A DNA stretch of 64,000 bases from Pseudonocardiaceae bacterium YIM PH 21723 (GCA_003600225.1 QZFT01000111.1:62001-126000), one strand, 5' to 3'. Shown: positions 53,693-61,615, counted from the first letter of the stretch. The notes: generated from the letters alone by a model not told the origin. Made by a program: numbers and translations.

Positions 53693-54694
53693 ATGACCGT
53701 GACGACCACCGTGATGCCATTGACCTGGGTACCGTTCCAGCATCTGGGTGCCCGGGCCGCCGCAGCGCTGACTGGGCACTGCGACCCCGAACAGTTGCGC
53801 CCCGCTGACTTGGACGCGGTGGTGGAGATCATCACGGCCGACGCCGTGCGGGCCTCCCGTTCCGGCAAGGACGAGCCGGGGTGGGCCTGGTATCTGGCCC
53901 TGTCCGCGGCCTATCCGAACTCCCCGGTCACACACCACACCTACCGCCGCAAACCGGTGGCCGAGCAGACCGAGGCGGTGCGAGCGTTGTTCACCGAACA
54001 CCCCGGCCCGTACCCGGTGATGCCCTGCTGGGCCTGCGGGCAGGAGACCACGCACCGTTGGGGCAAGCCGTTGCTGCCCGGAGCGGAGTCGCCCCAGCAC
54101 ATCAATCGTCAGCCCGCCGGCGGTCAGCCGGTGTGCAGGCCGTGCCGGATCGCGGTGTGGGCGATGCCGTACGCCGCGATCTGCGACGGGCGCACGCTGA
54201 CCACGCTGCACGCCCCCGGCGACGGCACTGCCGCGCAGGCGGTAGTCCAGGAGCTGGTCGCCTACAACCGCAGCGCGATCGACCAAGAATGGAGCCGATG
54301 GCCGGAACGCTCCCGAGCGGACACAGCGTTGCGGCTGGTGGTGGATCACCCCACCGACTACGAGATCTACCAGTGGCGCAACGACAATCGGGAACCCGAG
54401 GGGCGATTGACGATCCTGGACGGATTCACCGCACGATGGGCAGCGCGGACACGAGCCAACGCCGAGAACTGGGCGGGGTTGCGGCGGCTGGCCGAACGAG
54501 GCGACCGGCCTGTGCTCAGTCTGCTGACCACCGAGCGTGGATCGGGGTGGGGGCCGGAGATGGGACTGATCGCGCTGGCGGCCGACGCCGCGCGCGAGGG
54601 TGACCCGCATGACCCCGCGAGCATGAACGAGGCCGCGCTGCTCGGCAACGTCGCGCTGTCGTACGCGGAAGAACAGGAAGCACACAACGGATAG
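53693..54694 (+). CDS. CxxC-CxxC protein resembling Cst1/Cas8a, without other cas genes
   Basis: A 333-aa protein; the frame is open from GTG 53654 but ATG 53693 starts the conserved part. The N-terminal pattern WVPFQHLGARAAAALTG, then PEQLRPADLD, resembles the start of the Cst1 (Cas8a, CXXC_CXXC) subunit of type I-B CRISPR effectors. CWACG near residue 112 and CRPC near 147 give the paired CxxC zinc site. The region after it (LHAPGDGTAAQAVVQELVAYN) also fits. It is shorter than most Cas8 proteins, and no Cas5, Cas7, Cas3 gene or repeat array lies in the window. The resemblance is from memory of the family, so the call is tentative. It sits beside an Abi gene, which supports a defence-related role. 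Confidence 0.45.
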   Translation: MTVTTTVMPLTWVPFQHLGARAAAALTGHCDPEQLRPADLDAVVEIITADAVRASRSGKDEPGWAWYLALSAAYPNSPVTHHTYRRKPVAEQTEAVRALFTEHPGPYPVMPCWACGQETTHRWGKPLLPGAESPQHINRQPAGGQPVCRPCRIAVWAMPYAAICDGRTLTTLHAPGDGTAAQAVVQELVAYNRSAIDQEWSRWPERSRADTALRLVVDHPTDYEIYQWRNDNREPEGRLTILDGFTARWAARTRANAENWAGLRRLAERGDRPVLSLLTTERGSGWGPEMGLIALAADAAREGDPHDPASMNEAALLGNVALSYAEEQEAHNG

Positions 54695-54935
54695 GCCGAG
54701 GGCGGCCTGAATGGTGGGTGGCAGTAGCCAAAGCCGCGGCAGAACGGACGGCTCGGCGGCCCGGCCGCGTCGGAACCCGCGGTGGGCTGTGCCGCAGGCT
54801 CGGCAATTCCGGTGGCCGGTAAACTACCTGCCCCGGGACATAGCGAAGCCCCAGCGACGTGGCCGAGGCCAGAGGTCATCTGGGGCTATTCACCGGAGAT
54901 CGTAGCAGCTGCGGGCTGGCAGGAGAAGGACCAGG

Positions 54936-55640
54936 ATGGGCAATCCCCCGGTAGGCACGTGGGTCGAGGACTGGTTATCGATTCCCCGCTTCGCCGTCTA
55001 CGTGGCTGCCGCCGGCGGGGATCGAGGCAAGGGCCTGGCGCTCTACGAGTGGAACGCCCAGGTGACCTCCGCTTTCCACCACGACCTGGCCCACATCGAG
55101 GTGGGTCTGCGCAACGCCTACGACCGGATCCTGACCGCAGGCAGTCCCGCAGGAAGCCCGCATTGGGTTTTCGATCCGCACCGGTTCTTCCCGCCGCAGA
55201 AGAAACGCGCTGCGCAGGGCCAGACCTACGACGCGAACGAAACAGCCCGCAGGCAGATCGACGACGCGGTCCGCAAAGCCACCGCCGCGCCGGCCGGACC
55301 CGGCATCACGCCGCCCGCACCCCCACCAGGCAAGGTCGTGGCCGAGCTGAATTTCGGGTTCTTCCGCTACCTGACGGTGAAGCGCCAAGAGCATCCGCTG
55401 TGGATCCCGCACCTGCACAAGGCCTTCCCCGCGGGCACCGCCCGGGTCGATGTGGATGTGCTGGTCAACAGGGCGCACTCGCTCAGGAACCGCGTCGCGC
55501 ATCACGAAAATCTGCTGTCGGTCAACATGCACGGCCGTCACCACGAACTGCGGAAACTGGCCCTGCTGCTCAGCGCCGAGCTGCACCAGCACCTCGTCAC
55601 CTACAGCCAGGTCCCCACGCTGCTCAGCCAGCATCCCTGA
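54936..55640 (+). CDS. Abi_2-type abortive infection protein (HEPN-like)
   Basis: A 234-aa protein with the full pattern of the Abi_2 (AbiD/AbiF) family. It begins LSIPRFAVYVAA, then ALYEWNAQVTSAFHHDLAHI and EVGLRNAYD. The middle has ELNFGFFRYL and LWIPHLHKAFP, and the C-terminal RNRVAHHENLL carries the R-x4-H motif of HEPN-type RNases. Proteins of this type are thought to cleave RNA during phage infection and stop cell growth. ATG 54936 follows AGGAGAAGGA. It is preceded by ~240 bases without a gene and stands as its own unit, next to the Cst1-like gene, suggesting a small defence patch in the cargo region. No separate antitoxin is evident. Confidence 0.8.
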   Translation: MGNPPVGTWVEDWLSIPRFAVYVAAAGGDRGKGLALYEWNAQVTSAFHHDLAHIEVGLRNAYDRILTAGSPAGSPHWVFDPHRFFPPQKKRAAQGQTYDANETARRQIDDAVRKATAAPAGPGITPPAPPPGKVVAELNFGFFRYLTVKRQEHPLWIPHLHKAFPAGTARVDVDVLVNRAHSLRNRVAHHENLLSVNMHGRHHELRKLALLLSAELHQHLVTYSQVPTLLSQHP

Positions 55641-55659
55641 CCGGTGCGATCCGGGCCCG

Positions 55660-57012
55660 TCACCGCGAACGGGTTGGGGGTTGCGGTCCAGGTCCGGCGT
55701 CGCTTCGGTATGCACGTTCACCCGGCAAGCCCGCCCGGCTGGTTGCCTCCGGGGCGGGGATGTTCATGTCCTGCCTCGCCTGCTTGACCACCTCGCGGAG
55801 CCCGGCGATGTACATGTGCGGGTTCGGCGCGGTGACGAACCGCAGCGCCGTGTAGACGTCCTGGACCCGTACATCGAAGCTGTCGCCAGCCAGGTTGACC
55901 TGGGCTTTGACTGCGTCCTGCTCGGGTGCGTACCGCATTTGGAACGCCATCGGGCCCAGGCTCCAGGTGCACGCCGGCCCGTACCCGGGGTAGGCGTCCT
56001 GGATTCCGTCAGCCAGGCGCTGGAACAAGTCACGGACCAACCCGGGTGCGACGGGCCGGTTGTTGATCTGGACCGGGTGAGCTCGCAGGTGCTCTCGCAG
56101 CGCGAGCGCCTTGCTGAGAAAGTCCACCTGAACGTCCAGCGAGTTGACGTAGGAGGACCATTCGCCAGCGGACGCCCCGTAGAGGTTCCGCCGCGTCGTC
56201 ACCGCGTTCTGTGTCTCTTCAGGGGTGATCCGGGCAGCGGCACGATCGATCTTGTCGAGGAACGTCTGCCGCGCCTGGGCGATGTCGAGGGCTGCGATGT
56301 CCGGGCCGGCCGTGCCCGGAGTTATGCCCGGCTCCGGAGAATCCGGCTCGAAGTCGATGTACTCCCAGTGGCGCGTGCCCACCGCGTTGGCCATGACCGT
56401 CGCCGGATCCCAGGGACTCCCCGGTTCCAACTGGGCCAGGAACCTGGTGCACAGGCTACTTCGTGCTTGCAGCAGGTCGCCATTCATCATCCCGGCGGCG
56501 TTCCGCAACTCCGTGACCAGCATCTGTTCGCTGCCCAGCAAGGCGAATTGGGTGAACGAGGCCAACTGCTCCGCCGCGTCCCTGGTCCTGGGCTGGATGG
56601 TGCGGTACGGGTTCTCGCCCCCGCCTCGCCGGGGTCCGGGCGCCTCAGCTAGCACGCTCAGCACCTTGTCGAGCGCGTCCCGGTGCTGGAAGAGGTCGTC
56701 CGGCTGGACTCCGGCACGCTGCAAGACCCACAGCTCGTGAATGAGCTGCTGCGCCGACAGATAGACCCGGGAGCTCTCCACCGCCCGGTATCGGTCGTCG
56801 ATCGAGCTGTAGGTCTCTCCGGTCTCGGCGGTGAACCCGGCGATGATCGATCGGCTCTGCCGGTTGAGTCCCCGCACTGATACGGCGCCCTGCCACAGCC
56901 GGTCTGCCTCCCGGACCGCGTCGCGCCAGCCATCTGCGTCCGGTCGATGGGCGTGGAGCGCTCGACGGACGGCGATGTCACCAGCGGGTTCTGGCCCGCG
57001 CGCGGCGGTCAT
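55660..57012 (-). CDS. Unknown 450-aa protein, last gene of the CxC..H operon
   Basis: A 450-aa soluble, largely helical protein that I do not recognise. ATG 57012 overlaps the preceding stop as ATGA; the longer frame upstream is not supported. Notable stretches are SAQQLIHELWVLQRAGV (about 85-105), FTQFALLGSEQMLVTELRNA (about 165-185) and a C-terminal alpha/beta part from about 350 (ACTWSLGPMAFQMRYAPEQD; DVYTALRFVTAPN). The last ~30 residues are low complexity. No signal peptide or membrane segment is visible. It is the fourth and largest gene of a tightly overlapping operon with two CxC..H paralogues and a lipoprotein and is presumably their functional partner. Confidence 0.65.
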   Translation of the reverse strand: MTAARGPEPAGDIAVRRALHAHRPDADGWRDAVREADRLWQGAVSVRGLNRQSRSIIAGFTAETGETYSSIDDRYRAVESSRVYLSAQQLIHELWVLQRAGVQPDDLFQHRDALDKVLSVLAEAPGPRRGGGENPYRTIQPRTRDAAEQLASFTQFALLGSEQMLVTELRNAAGMMNGDLLQARSSLCTRFLAQLEPGSPWDPATVMANAVGTRHWEYIDFEPDSPEPGITPGTAGPDIAALDIAQARQTFLDKIDRAAARITPEETQNAVTTRRNLYGASAGEWSSYVNSLDVQVDFLSKALALREHLRAHPVQINNRPVAPGLVRDLFQRLADGIQDAYPGYGPACTWSLGPMAFQMRYAPEQDAVKAQVNLAGDSFDVRVQDVYTALRFVTAPNPHMYIAGLREVVKQARQDMNIPAPEATSRAGLPGERAYRSDAGPGPQPPTRSR

Positions 57013-57569
57013 AACCCGATGAATCCAGGATGCGCCGGGCAGCGGCAATGCGAGGAGGGACTACCGCGGTACTCCCACCACAGGATCTCCCCGCTGGAGC
57101 GCCGGAACCACGCTCGGGGTCGCGTGACGATCCGCACCGGCAGCCTGCGTGCCCGGTGCGGATCACGGAGATGCGTCGTGCAGGTCGTCAGCAACAGCGA
57201 CAGCCGCGTCCACTGCAACTCGGTCATCGCCGAGGGCACACCGACACCGTGGACGGCCAGCGCGAAGCCCTCCGGTCGCTCTTCCAGCTCGGCGTCGATC
57301 GTCAGCTCCAGCTGTTGTTCGGCCGCGAGCTGGACCGCCAGCAGCAACGTCCCGACGTGCGGGGCGCCGTTCGCCTCGCTCAGCAGCAGATCCGGCTGTT
57401 CCAGCACCGCAGGCCAATCGGCGGCGGCAGACTGCACCCGCGCCAGCGAGCCCCGCGCGCTGCCAGGTCCGAAGTGCTCGGCCAGCAACGACATCCATCG
57501 CAGCTGATCGTCCACAATGGCCTGATGTTCATCGCGTTCCTGGGATCGCTCAGTCCATGCGAAGGCCAT
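57009..57569 (-). CDS. CxC..H-family unknown protein, paralogue 2
   Basis: A 186-aa protein; ATG 57569 lies inside the end of the lipoprotein gene (20-base overlap). It shares the family pattern: helical N-terminal part, a LTIDAELEERPEGFALAVHG strand pair ending GVGV, then LLTTCTTHLRD-HRARRLP, and the C-terminal WWEYRG then CRCPAH. Relative to the other copies it has the shortest N-terminal region. The Cys of LLTTC and the C-x-C-x-x-H end could form a metal site. Its stop overlaps the start of the 450-aa gene as ATGA. The function is unknown; its conservation within one operon suggests that the paralogues form a hetero-complex. Confidence 0.7.
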   Translation of the reverse strand: MAFAWTERSQERDEHQAIVDDQLRWMSLLAEHFGPGSARGSLARVQSAAADWPAVLEQPDLLLSEANGAPHVGTLLLAVQLAAEQQLELTIDAELEERPEGFALAVHGVGVPSAMTELQWTRLSLLLTTCTTHLRDPHRARRLPVRIVTRPRAWFRRSSGEILWWEYRGSPSSHCRCPAHPGFIGL

Positions 57570-58164
57570 AGTGGATACCTCGTCGCCTTTGTGTCGGAGT
57601 CGTGGTGAGGCTCGGTCCTGTGGGTGGCCGCTGGGCAATGGCGACATCCATGACGCGTTCCGGCGGGCACCCGGTCAGAACCGGCTGCATGCTCAAGGTG
57701 CCGTCCAGCCGCATCGTGACTGGGGCGCCCGCAGGACCGGAGTCCAGCAGCTCGGTGGCGATCCACTGCTGCGCGGCCCCGGTGAGCACGAAGCGCTGGC
57801 CCGCCTCGGTGAGGGCGAGCAGACAGCCGCCCGGCAAGCTGGTGACCAGCGCGGTGACCCCGACCGGCGAACCGGCGGGCATGTCCAGCGGCACGAACGT
57901 CGACCGGTCCACGACCGGCGCCGGCCGGTGCACGCACCCGGAGATCATCACGATCGCCACGACAGTGAGCGCCACCCAGCCCCAGGTCTTGATCTTCCTG
58001 GTCGGGTGGAGAGGGCGTCGTGTGGCCGAGAAAATACGGATCGGCCACACGACGCCCGACTCCGGAACACCGAGGCACTGGTGAGGTCGGGGTAAACGGC
58101 CAGCATGCGGTGTTCCGGCCTGGGCGAGGCCTGCGGGACGACTGAACATGGGAGCGGCGTTCAT
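57550..58164 (-). CDS. Putative lipoprotein in the CxC..H operon
   Basis: A 204-aa protein from ATG 58164, which overlaps the preceding stop as ATGA. A basic stretch (TRRPLHPTRKIK) is followed by one hydrophobic segment ending in the lipobox-like VMISGC, about 80 residues from this start. A shorter form from a GTG near 58053 would give a normal lipoprotein signal length. The exported part (~125 residues) has two Cys (GGCLLAL and LTGCPPE) likely to pair. It ties the otherwise cytoplasmic operon products to the cell envelope. No family is recognised. Confidence 0.6.
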   Translation of the reverse strand: MNAAPMFSRPAGLAQAGTPHAGRLPRPHQCLGVPESGVVWPIRIFSATRRPLHPTRKIKTWGWVALTVVAIVMISGCVHRPAPVVDRSTFVPLDMPAGSPVGVTALVTSLPGGCLLALTEAGQRFVLTGAAQQWIATELLDSGPAGAPVTMRLDGTLSMQPVLTGCPPERVMDVAIAQRPPTGPSLTTTPTQRRRGIHYGLRMD

Positions 58165-58865
58165 GCGCCGTCCACCGCGGGTATCGCCAGGATCTGCGAG
58201 GTGCTCAGCACCGGCTTGGGCAACGTGGCTCCGTGCGCCGCGCAGAAGCAGCCGTCGGTCAGCGCCGCCAGGTGCGGGTAGGACCACCAGGTGAACGGGC
58301 CATCGCCGACCTGATGTCCGGCCGGAACGACCCGACCGGTGTGCCGACCGGTATGGCCGGACGCCGGCCGCGCGAGGTCGGGCAGCGCATACACGTCGAT
58401 GTCCGCCCTGGGTTCGGTGATGGTGCTGGCGCAGGTGGTCAACAACCCGGCGATCGCCGGCCAGAGTTCGGAAGGGAGACGACCGACCACACCCACGCCG
58501 TAGATCCCGAACGCGAGCGCATCGCCCCAGCGATCGACCCGGACATCGAATATGACCTCGTAGCCGTGCTCGTGCAGCAGGTTCCGCGCCTCCCACAGGG
58601 CGACCAGCCCAGGCGCACCGACCTGGCCGGAGGCCTCGAACCAGTCAGGTTGTTCGACGGAGACCAGTTCCCAATCCAGGTGGTGACATGCGGTCCGTGC
58701 GATCGACGGGACCGCGGACCAGTGTGGCGGCGGCGGCCGTAGATGCCCGTTCATCAGCACCGAAAGCCACCGAGGCAGCTCTTGGCGGCGTTCGTCGGCC
58801 AGGCCGCCACACAGTCCCGGTTCCGGGCGCCACAGCGCTTCCGGTGAATTCTGCAAGCTATCCAT
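58161..58865 (-). CDS. CxC..H-family unknown protein, paralogue 3, first gene of the operon
   Basis: A 234-aa protein. ATG 58865 is chosen because a GGGGGA run lies seven bases upstream; TTG 58916 is the longest start. Family landmarks are PRWLSVLMNGHL, then VIFDVRVDRWGDALAFGIYG, GVGV, LPSELW, LLTTCASTI, and a C-terminal WWSYPH then CFCAAH. The spacing between LLTTC and WWSY is longer than in the other copies. It is soluble with no signal peptide. Its upstream sequence is a near copy of the promoter/leader of the S53 protease gene 7 kb away, so both operons are probably switched together. Confidence 0.7.
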   Translation of the reverse strand: MDSLQNSPEALWRPEPGLCGGLADERRQELPRWLSVLMNGHLRPPPPHWSAVPSIARTACHHLDWELVSVEQPDWFEASGQVGAPGLVALWEARNLLHEHGYEVIFDVRVDRWGDALAFGIYGVGVVGRLPSELWPAIAGLLTTCASTITEPRADIDVYALPDLARPASGHTGRHTGRVVPAGHQVGDGPFTWWSYPHLAALTDGCFCAAHGATLPKPVLSTSQILAIPAVDGA

Positions 58866-58867
58866 GA

Positions 58868-58951
58868 TGGAGTCCCCCAACCCCCGGAATCGGTGACCCC
58901 CAGCCACCGCGTCCAATGAGGAAAACCGACGATGAAAACAAAGTCAACAAC
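58868..58951 (-). promoter_or_regulatory. Promoter/leader cassette of the four-gene operon, copied from or to the S53 gene
   Basis: Two blocks are identical to the S53 leader: an 18-base block (58868-58885 versus 51636-51653) and a 15-base block (58937-58951 versus 51707-51721) that contains TTGACT on the minus strand. The blocks start 69 bases apart here and 71 apart at the protease gene. The -10 seen there is not conserved here. Confidence 0.6.
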
Positions 58952-59007
58952 CAGAGGCGCGGTATCACCGAATTTCCTCTAGAAAACCACGCAGCACATC
59001 GACGTGA

Positions 59008-59580
59008 TCACCCTGTGTGCGCTTCTCCCGCCAGATCCATCAAACTCCGCCCTGACCGCACGGGAGGTTTCGGGGAGTGCGGCATCATGATGCGGAGCCT
59101 CATGAACGGACACTTCCCTTCGGCGGCGGATTGAGCGTCCTCCATGAATTCATTGAGAAGGTCCTCCCGGGCTTCCATGCAGCTGTCGCACGCCTGCCCG
59201 GTTTCCTTTTCCTGGAGGCAGATCACACGCGGAAAGCTCCTCGGGAACTCCTCATCCGCTAGGTACGCCAGGGCGAGGAATGCCTGTTCAGTAGCGGTTT
59301 TTGCGGCCTCGGTGCTGAGCGCGGCTTCGAGGGCGTAGTAATAGGCGGCATCGCCGGAAGAATTTCGCAGGGTCAAAGCGAAACCGACCTCAGCCTGAAT
59401 GCCCTGCTGCGTGGAAGCATCGCTCTTAAAACGATTAGCGCAGATCGTGCACGGATCTCCCCAATGTGTGATGGGTTCGGTTCCGAGTTCTTCTGCGAAA
59501 CGTTCGTCGCGGGGCCTGTCGGTAGAGAAAGGCTTATCACAGAGGAAACAATGATGTGCCCGGCAGTCACTATTGGTCAT
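59008..59580 (-). CDS. Cys-rich hypothetical protein of atypical composition
   Basis: A 190-aa protein. An N-terminal cluster CRAHHCFLC and then CTIC at about residue 45 make a likely zinc-binding site; a further CDSC lies near 132. The middle is helical (AAYYYALEAALSTEAAKTATEQ). Codon use is less GC-biased than in all neighbours, which suggests separate acquisition. ATG 59580 has no strong ribosome site, so it may be leaderless or coupled to a 16-codon frame just upstream (59644-59594). An operator-like sequence lies 20-40 bases upstream. It is not recognised; a CxxC zinc protein under the control of the 52.7-kb regulator is my best guess. Confidence 0.6.
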   Translation of the reverse strand: MTNSDCRAHHCFLCDKPFSTDRPRDERFAEELGTEPITHWGDPCTICANRFKSDASTQQGIQAEVGFALTLRNSSGDAAYYYALEAALSTEAAKTATEQAFLALAYLADEEFPRSFPRVICLQEKETGQACDSCMEAREDLLNEFMEDAQSAAEGKCPFMRLRIMMPHSPKPPVRSGRSLMDLAGEAHTG

Positions 59581-59944
59581 GCCGGGAATGATGTTACCGG
59601 CGTTTTGCCCTAGTCAAATGAGCGGCGAAGTCGCTAACGCGCATCAAGACTCCTTTGTTTGCGCAGGTCAAGCCACGAAAAGACGCCGTGCGCTAACTGC
59701 CTGAACTCCGCTGGCAGGATCACCCGAATGGAACGACACGCGTGGCGGGGAGCCGGCTTGCCCACGGCCAGAATGCCCGGGAGAAGCCGGGGTACCGCCA
59801 CGGCGATACCCCGGCCGTCACCGGCCACGCGCTGGATCAGGCACCCGGCCCCGTTGAGTGCCCCCCGTGCCCGAGCCCGATGCGGGAGTCCTTGTCAGCA
59901 CGCGTCACCGTGGTGGTGCCGACAGGAGTGGTACTCGGGTCCGG
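59581..59944 (-). other. Intergenic region with a doubtful 64-codon frame
   Basis: A frame at 59828-59634 (minus) from GTG has GC-rich third positions and a plausible C-terminal part (LPAEFRQLAHGVFSW), but no recognised family and no clear ribosome site. It could be a small gene or a remnant. An AGGAG site serves a 16-codon frame at 59644-59594. Nothing else is supported. Confidence 0.25.
59601..59619. promoter_or_regulatory. Possible second target of the 52.7-kb regulator
   Basis: cGTTTTGCCctaGtCAAAt matches one full half-site and most of the other half of the TTGTTTTGCC-CA-GGCAAAACAA palindrome, and lies just upstream of the Cys-rich protein gene. Confidence 0.35.
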
Positions 59945-60190
59945 TCAGGAGGCGTCGCCGGCGCCCACGTGAAGCCCGAGACCGAGTCCGGCCTCCAGGT
60001 CGACCAGGTCCAGCAGATCAAGGCTCAGGCCCCCGCCCGCGCCCACATCGATGATCAAGCCGCCGGGGTGCTGGGCCGTTACCGGCTGCGCCACCGGCGC
60101 CGCTGCCTCGGCCGCCTGCGCGCCGGTAGCGGTGAGCACGGCGACCAGAGCGGCCCCGGCGATCAGACCAGCGGTTGTTGCGATCTTCAT
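59945..60190 (-). CDS. Small secreted protein
   Basis: An 81-aa protein from ATG 60190, two bases after a GGGGGA run. A signal peptide (MKIATTAGLIAGAALVAVLT, cleavage near AQA-AE) leaves a mature peptide of about 50 residues. It is dominated by Gly, Leu, Asp and Ala in an amphipathic pattern (GGGLSLDLLDLVDLEAGLG) with no Cys. Small hydrophobic exported proteins of this kind in filamentous actinomycetes can be surface-active, but it lacks the chaplin signature. It is monocistronic. Confidence 0.65.
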   Translation of the reverse strand: MKIATTAGLIAGAALVAVLTATGAQAAEAAAPVAQPVTAQHPGGLIIDVGAGGGLSLDLLDLVDLEAGLGLGLHVGAGDAS

Positions 60191-60637
60191 GATCCCCCTA
60201 TCGGTATCCGGACATCCGATCGCCAGGACCCGCTCAGCCCATCGCCATGCCGCGGCTGGCGTCGCCACCGGGCCCGCTCCCGAACCGTGCTCGGGAAATG
60301 GACGCGCGCGTACGCCAGCTGAGGTTGGTGGGAGGCGAGCCTTGGAGCTCGGATGATCCGGCGCACCCCCTGCGCGCCGGACACCTCAACCACACCCGCA
60401 AACCCGGCCGCAGTCAAGCAGACCGCCCATCGCTTTGCGCCGAACCTGCCGCGCCTAGCACGGCCGCGCCAATCCAGGCCACCGCCGAGGCGCACACAAT
60501 GGGGTGGAACGCACTCCGACGTCCTCTGGTAGTGGCGGATGAACTGGATCATCCAGCCTTTTGGTCGCTGGGACGCCCTGGACCTGGATCGATAGTGTCG
60601 CTGCGGCAATGATCGACTGGGGCAGGGAGACGCCACG
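60191..60637. promoter_or_regulatory. Divergent intergenic region before the EEP gene
   Basis: No gene is supported on either strand. A perfect CTGGAT-C-ATCCAG palindrome at 60544-60556 lies about 85 bases before the EEP start, near a GATAGT box (60590s) that could be a -10. It may be the operator of the EEP gene. The left part presumably carries the promoter of the small secreted protein. Confidence 0.4.
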
Positions 60638-61558
60638 ATGCAGATCACCGTGGACACCTTCAACTACGAGCAGGGCGGCCGGGACGCGACCGGATCGCAC
60701 AACATCGATCCGTTGATCGAGACCATGGACTCCCGCCGTCGCCCGGACATCTTCTTCCTGCAGGAAGCGGTCCGCTGGATCGACGACGGCGGAGAGGTCC
60801 TGCGCAGAACTACTGGCCGGCTCTCGGAGCTGCTGCCCGGACGCGCCCAGTACCTCCCGTTCGTGGGACACCGGGAGAAGTCGCCTCACCCGACGATCAT
60901 CTACGTGCGTTCGGATGTCGTGGATCCGCTGCGATGGTGGTGCCCGCGACTGGAACCTACGACCGGCGAGAACTACGAGAACATCCTTCGTGCGGACATC
61001 GGCGGACGGAAGATCGATCTGAAATCGGTGCACGCCAAAGGCCTGCTGGGAGGCTCCCACCGCATGGCCCAGGCAACCGTCCTGCAACAGATCGCCAACA
61101 GGCCGCTGATCATCGGCGGAGACTTCAACGGCACGCCGTCCGGACCGCGATTCCGCCGGCGAGATCCTCGCGACGTCGAGAAGCACACCCCGCACAAGCT
61201 GTCCCAGGAGTTCGACTACGACTGGGACAAACACCGCTGGTTCGCCGACACCCGGCCCATGGACCTTCTGCTCGGACCATGGATCGAGCAGGCACAGCGC
61301 CGCGCGGAATGGGGACGATACCTGTGCGCCAACGAGCTCGAACTCGACGGCCGCGGTCAGCCGGTCGAGCGCTTGACCTCCACCGTCAATCCGCAGCCCC
61401 ATGACGGCGGCGCCCCCACCATCGACTTCATCCTGTTCAGCAAAGCGCTGCGGGCCACGGTCGTCCCCGGCAGCGTCGAAGTACAGATACCGGACCCCGG
61501 CAAGAAGGCGCCCTCGGACCACCGGCCTGTCCGGTGCGCACTCGAACTCGACGTGTAA
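60638..61558 (+). CDS. Endonuclease/exonuclease/phosphatase (EEP) family protein
   Basis: A 306-aa single-domain EEP protein. Catalytic landmarks appear in order: the N-terminal VDTFNYEQGG strand, DIFFLQEA with the metal-binding Glu, GGDFNGTPSGP with the Asp-x-Asn pair, IDFILFSK and the C-terminal SDHRPV with the catalytic Asp-His. There is no signal peptide, so it acts inside the cell, on nucleic acid or a phosphorylated small molecule; the substrate cannot be told. ATG 60638 follows GGGAG. Its N terminus carries a tRNA-like absence of any extra domain, so it is a stand-alone enzyme. It may be cargo or flanking chromosome. Confidence 0.85.
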   Translation: MQITVDTFNYEQGGRDATGSHNIDPLIETMDSRRRPDIFFLQEAVRWIDDGGEVLRRTTGRLSELLPGRAQYLPFVGHREKSPHPTIIYVRSDVVDPLRWWCPRLEPTTGENYENILRADIGGRKIDLKSVHAKGLLGGSHRMAQATVLQQIANRPLIIGGDFNGTPSGPRFRRRDPRDVEKHTPHKLSQEFDYDWDKHRWFADTRPMDLLLGPWIEQAQRRAEWGRYLCANELELDGRGQPVERLTSTVNPQPHDGGAPTIDFILFSKALRATVVPGSVEVQIPDPGKKAPSDHRPVRCALELDV

Positions 61559-61615
61559 GCGTGGCCCGGCGTTCTGAAAAATGGGGCAGCCTCTGGTGGG
61601 ATGCATCATGGAGAA

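Noticed and set aside
60187-60663. 158-codon minus-strand frame before the EEP gene
   Set aside because: Arg-rich with no pattern, and it would read through the signal-peptide gene's leader in another phase.
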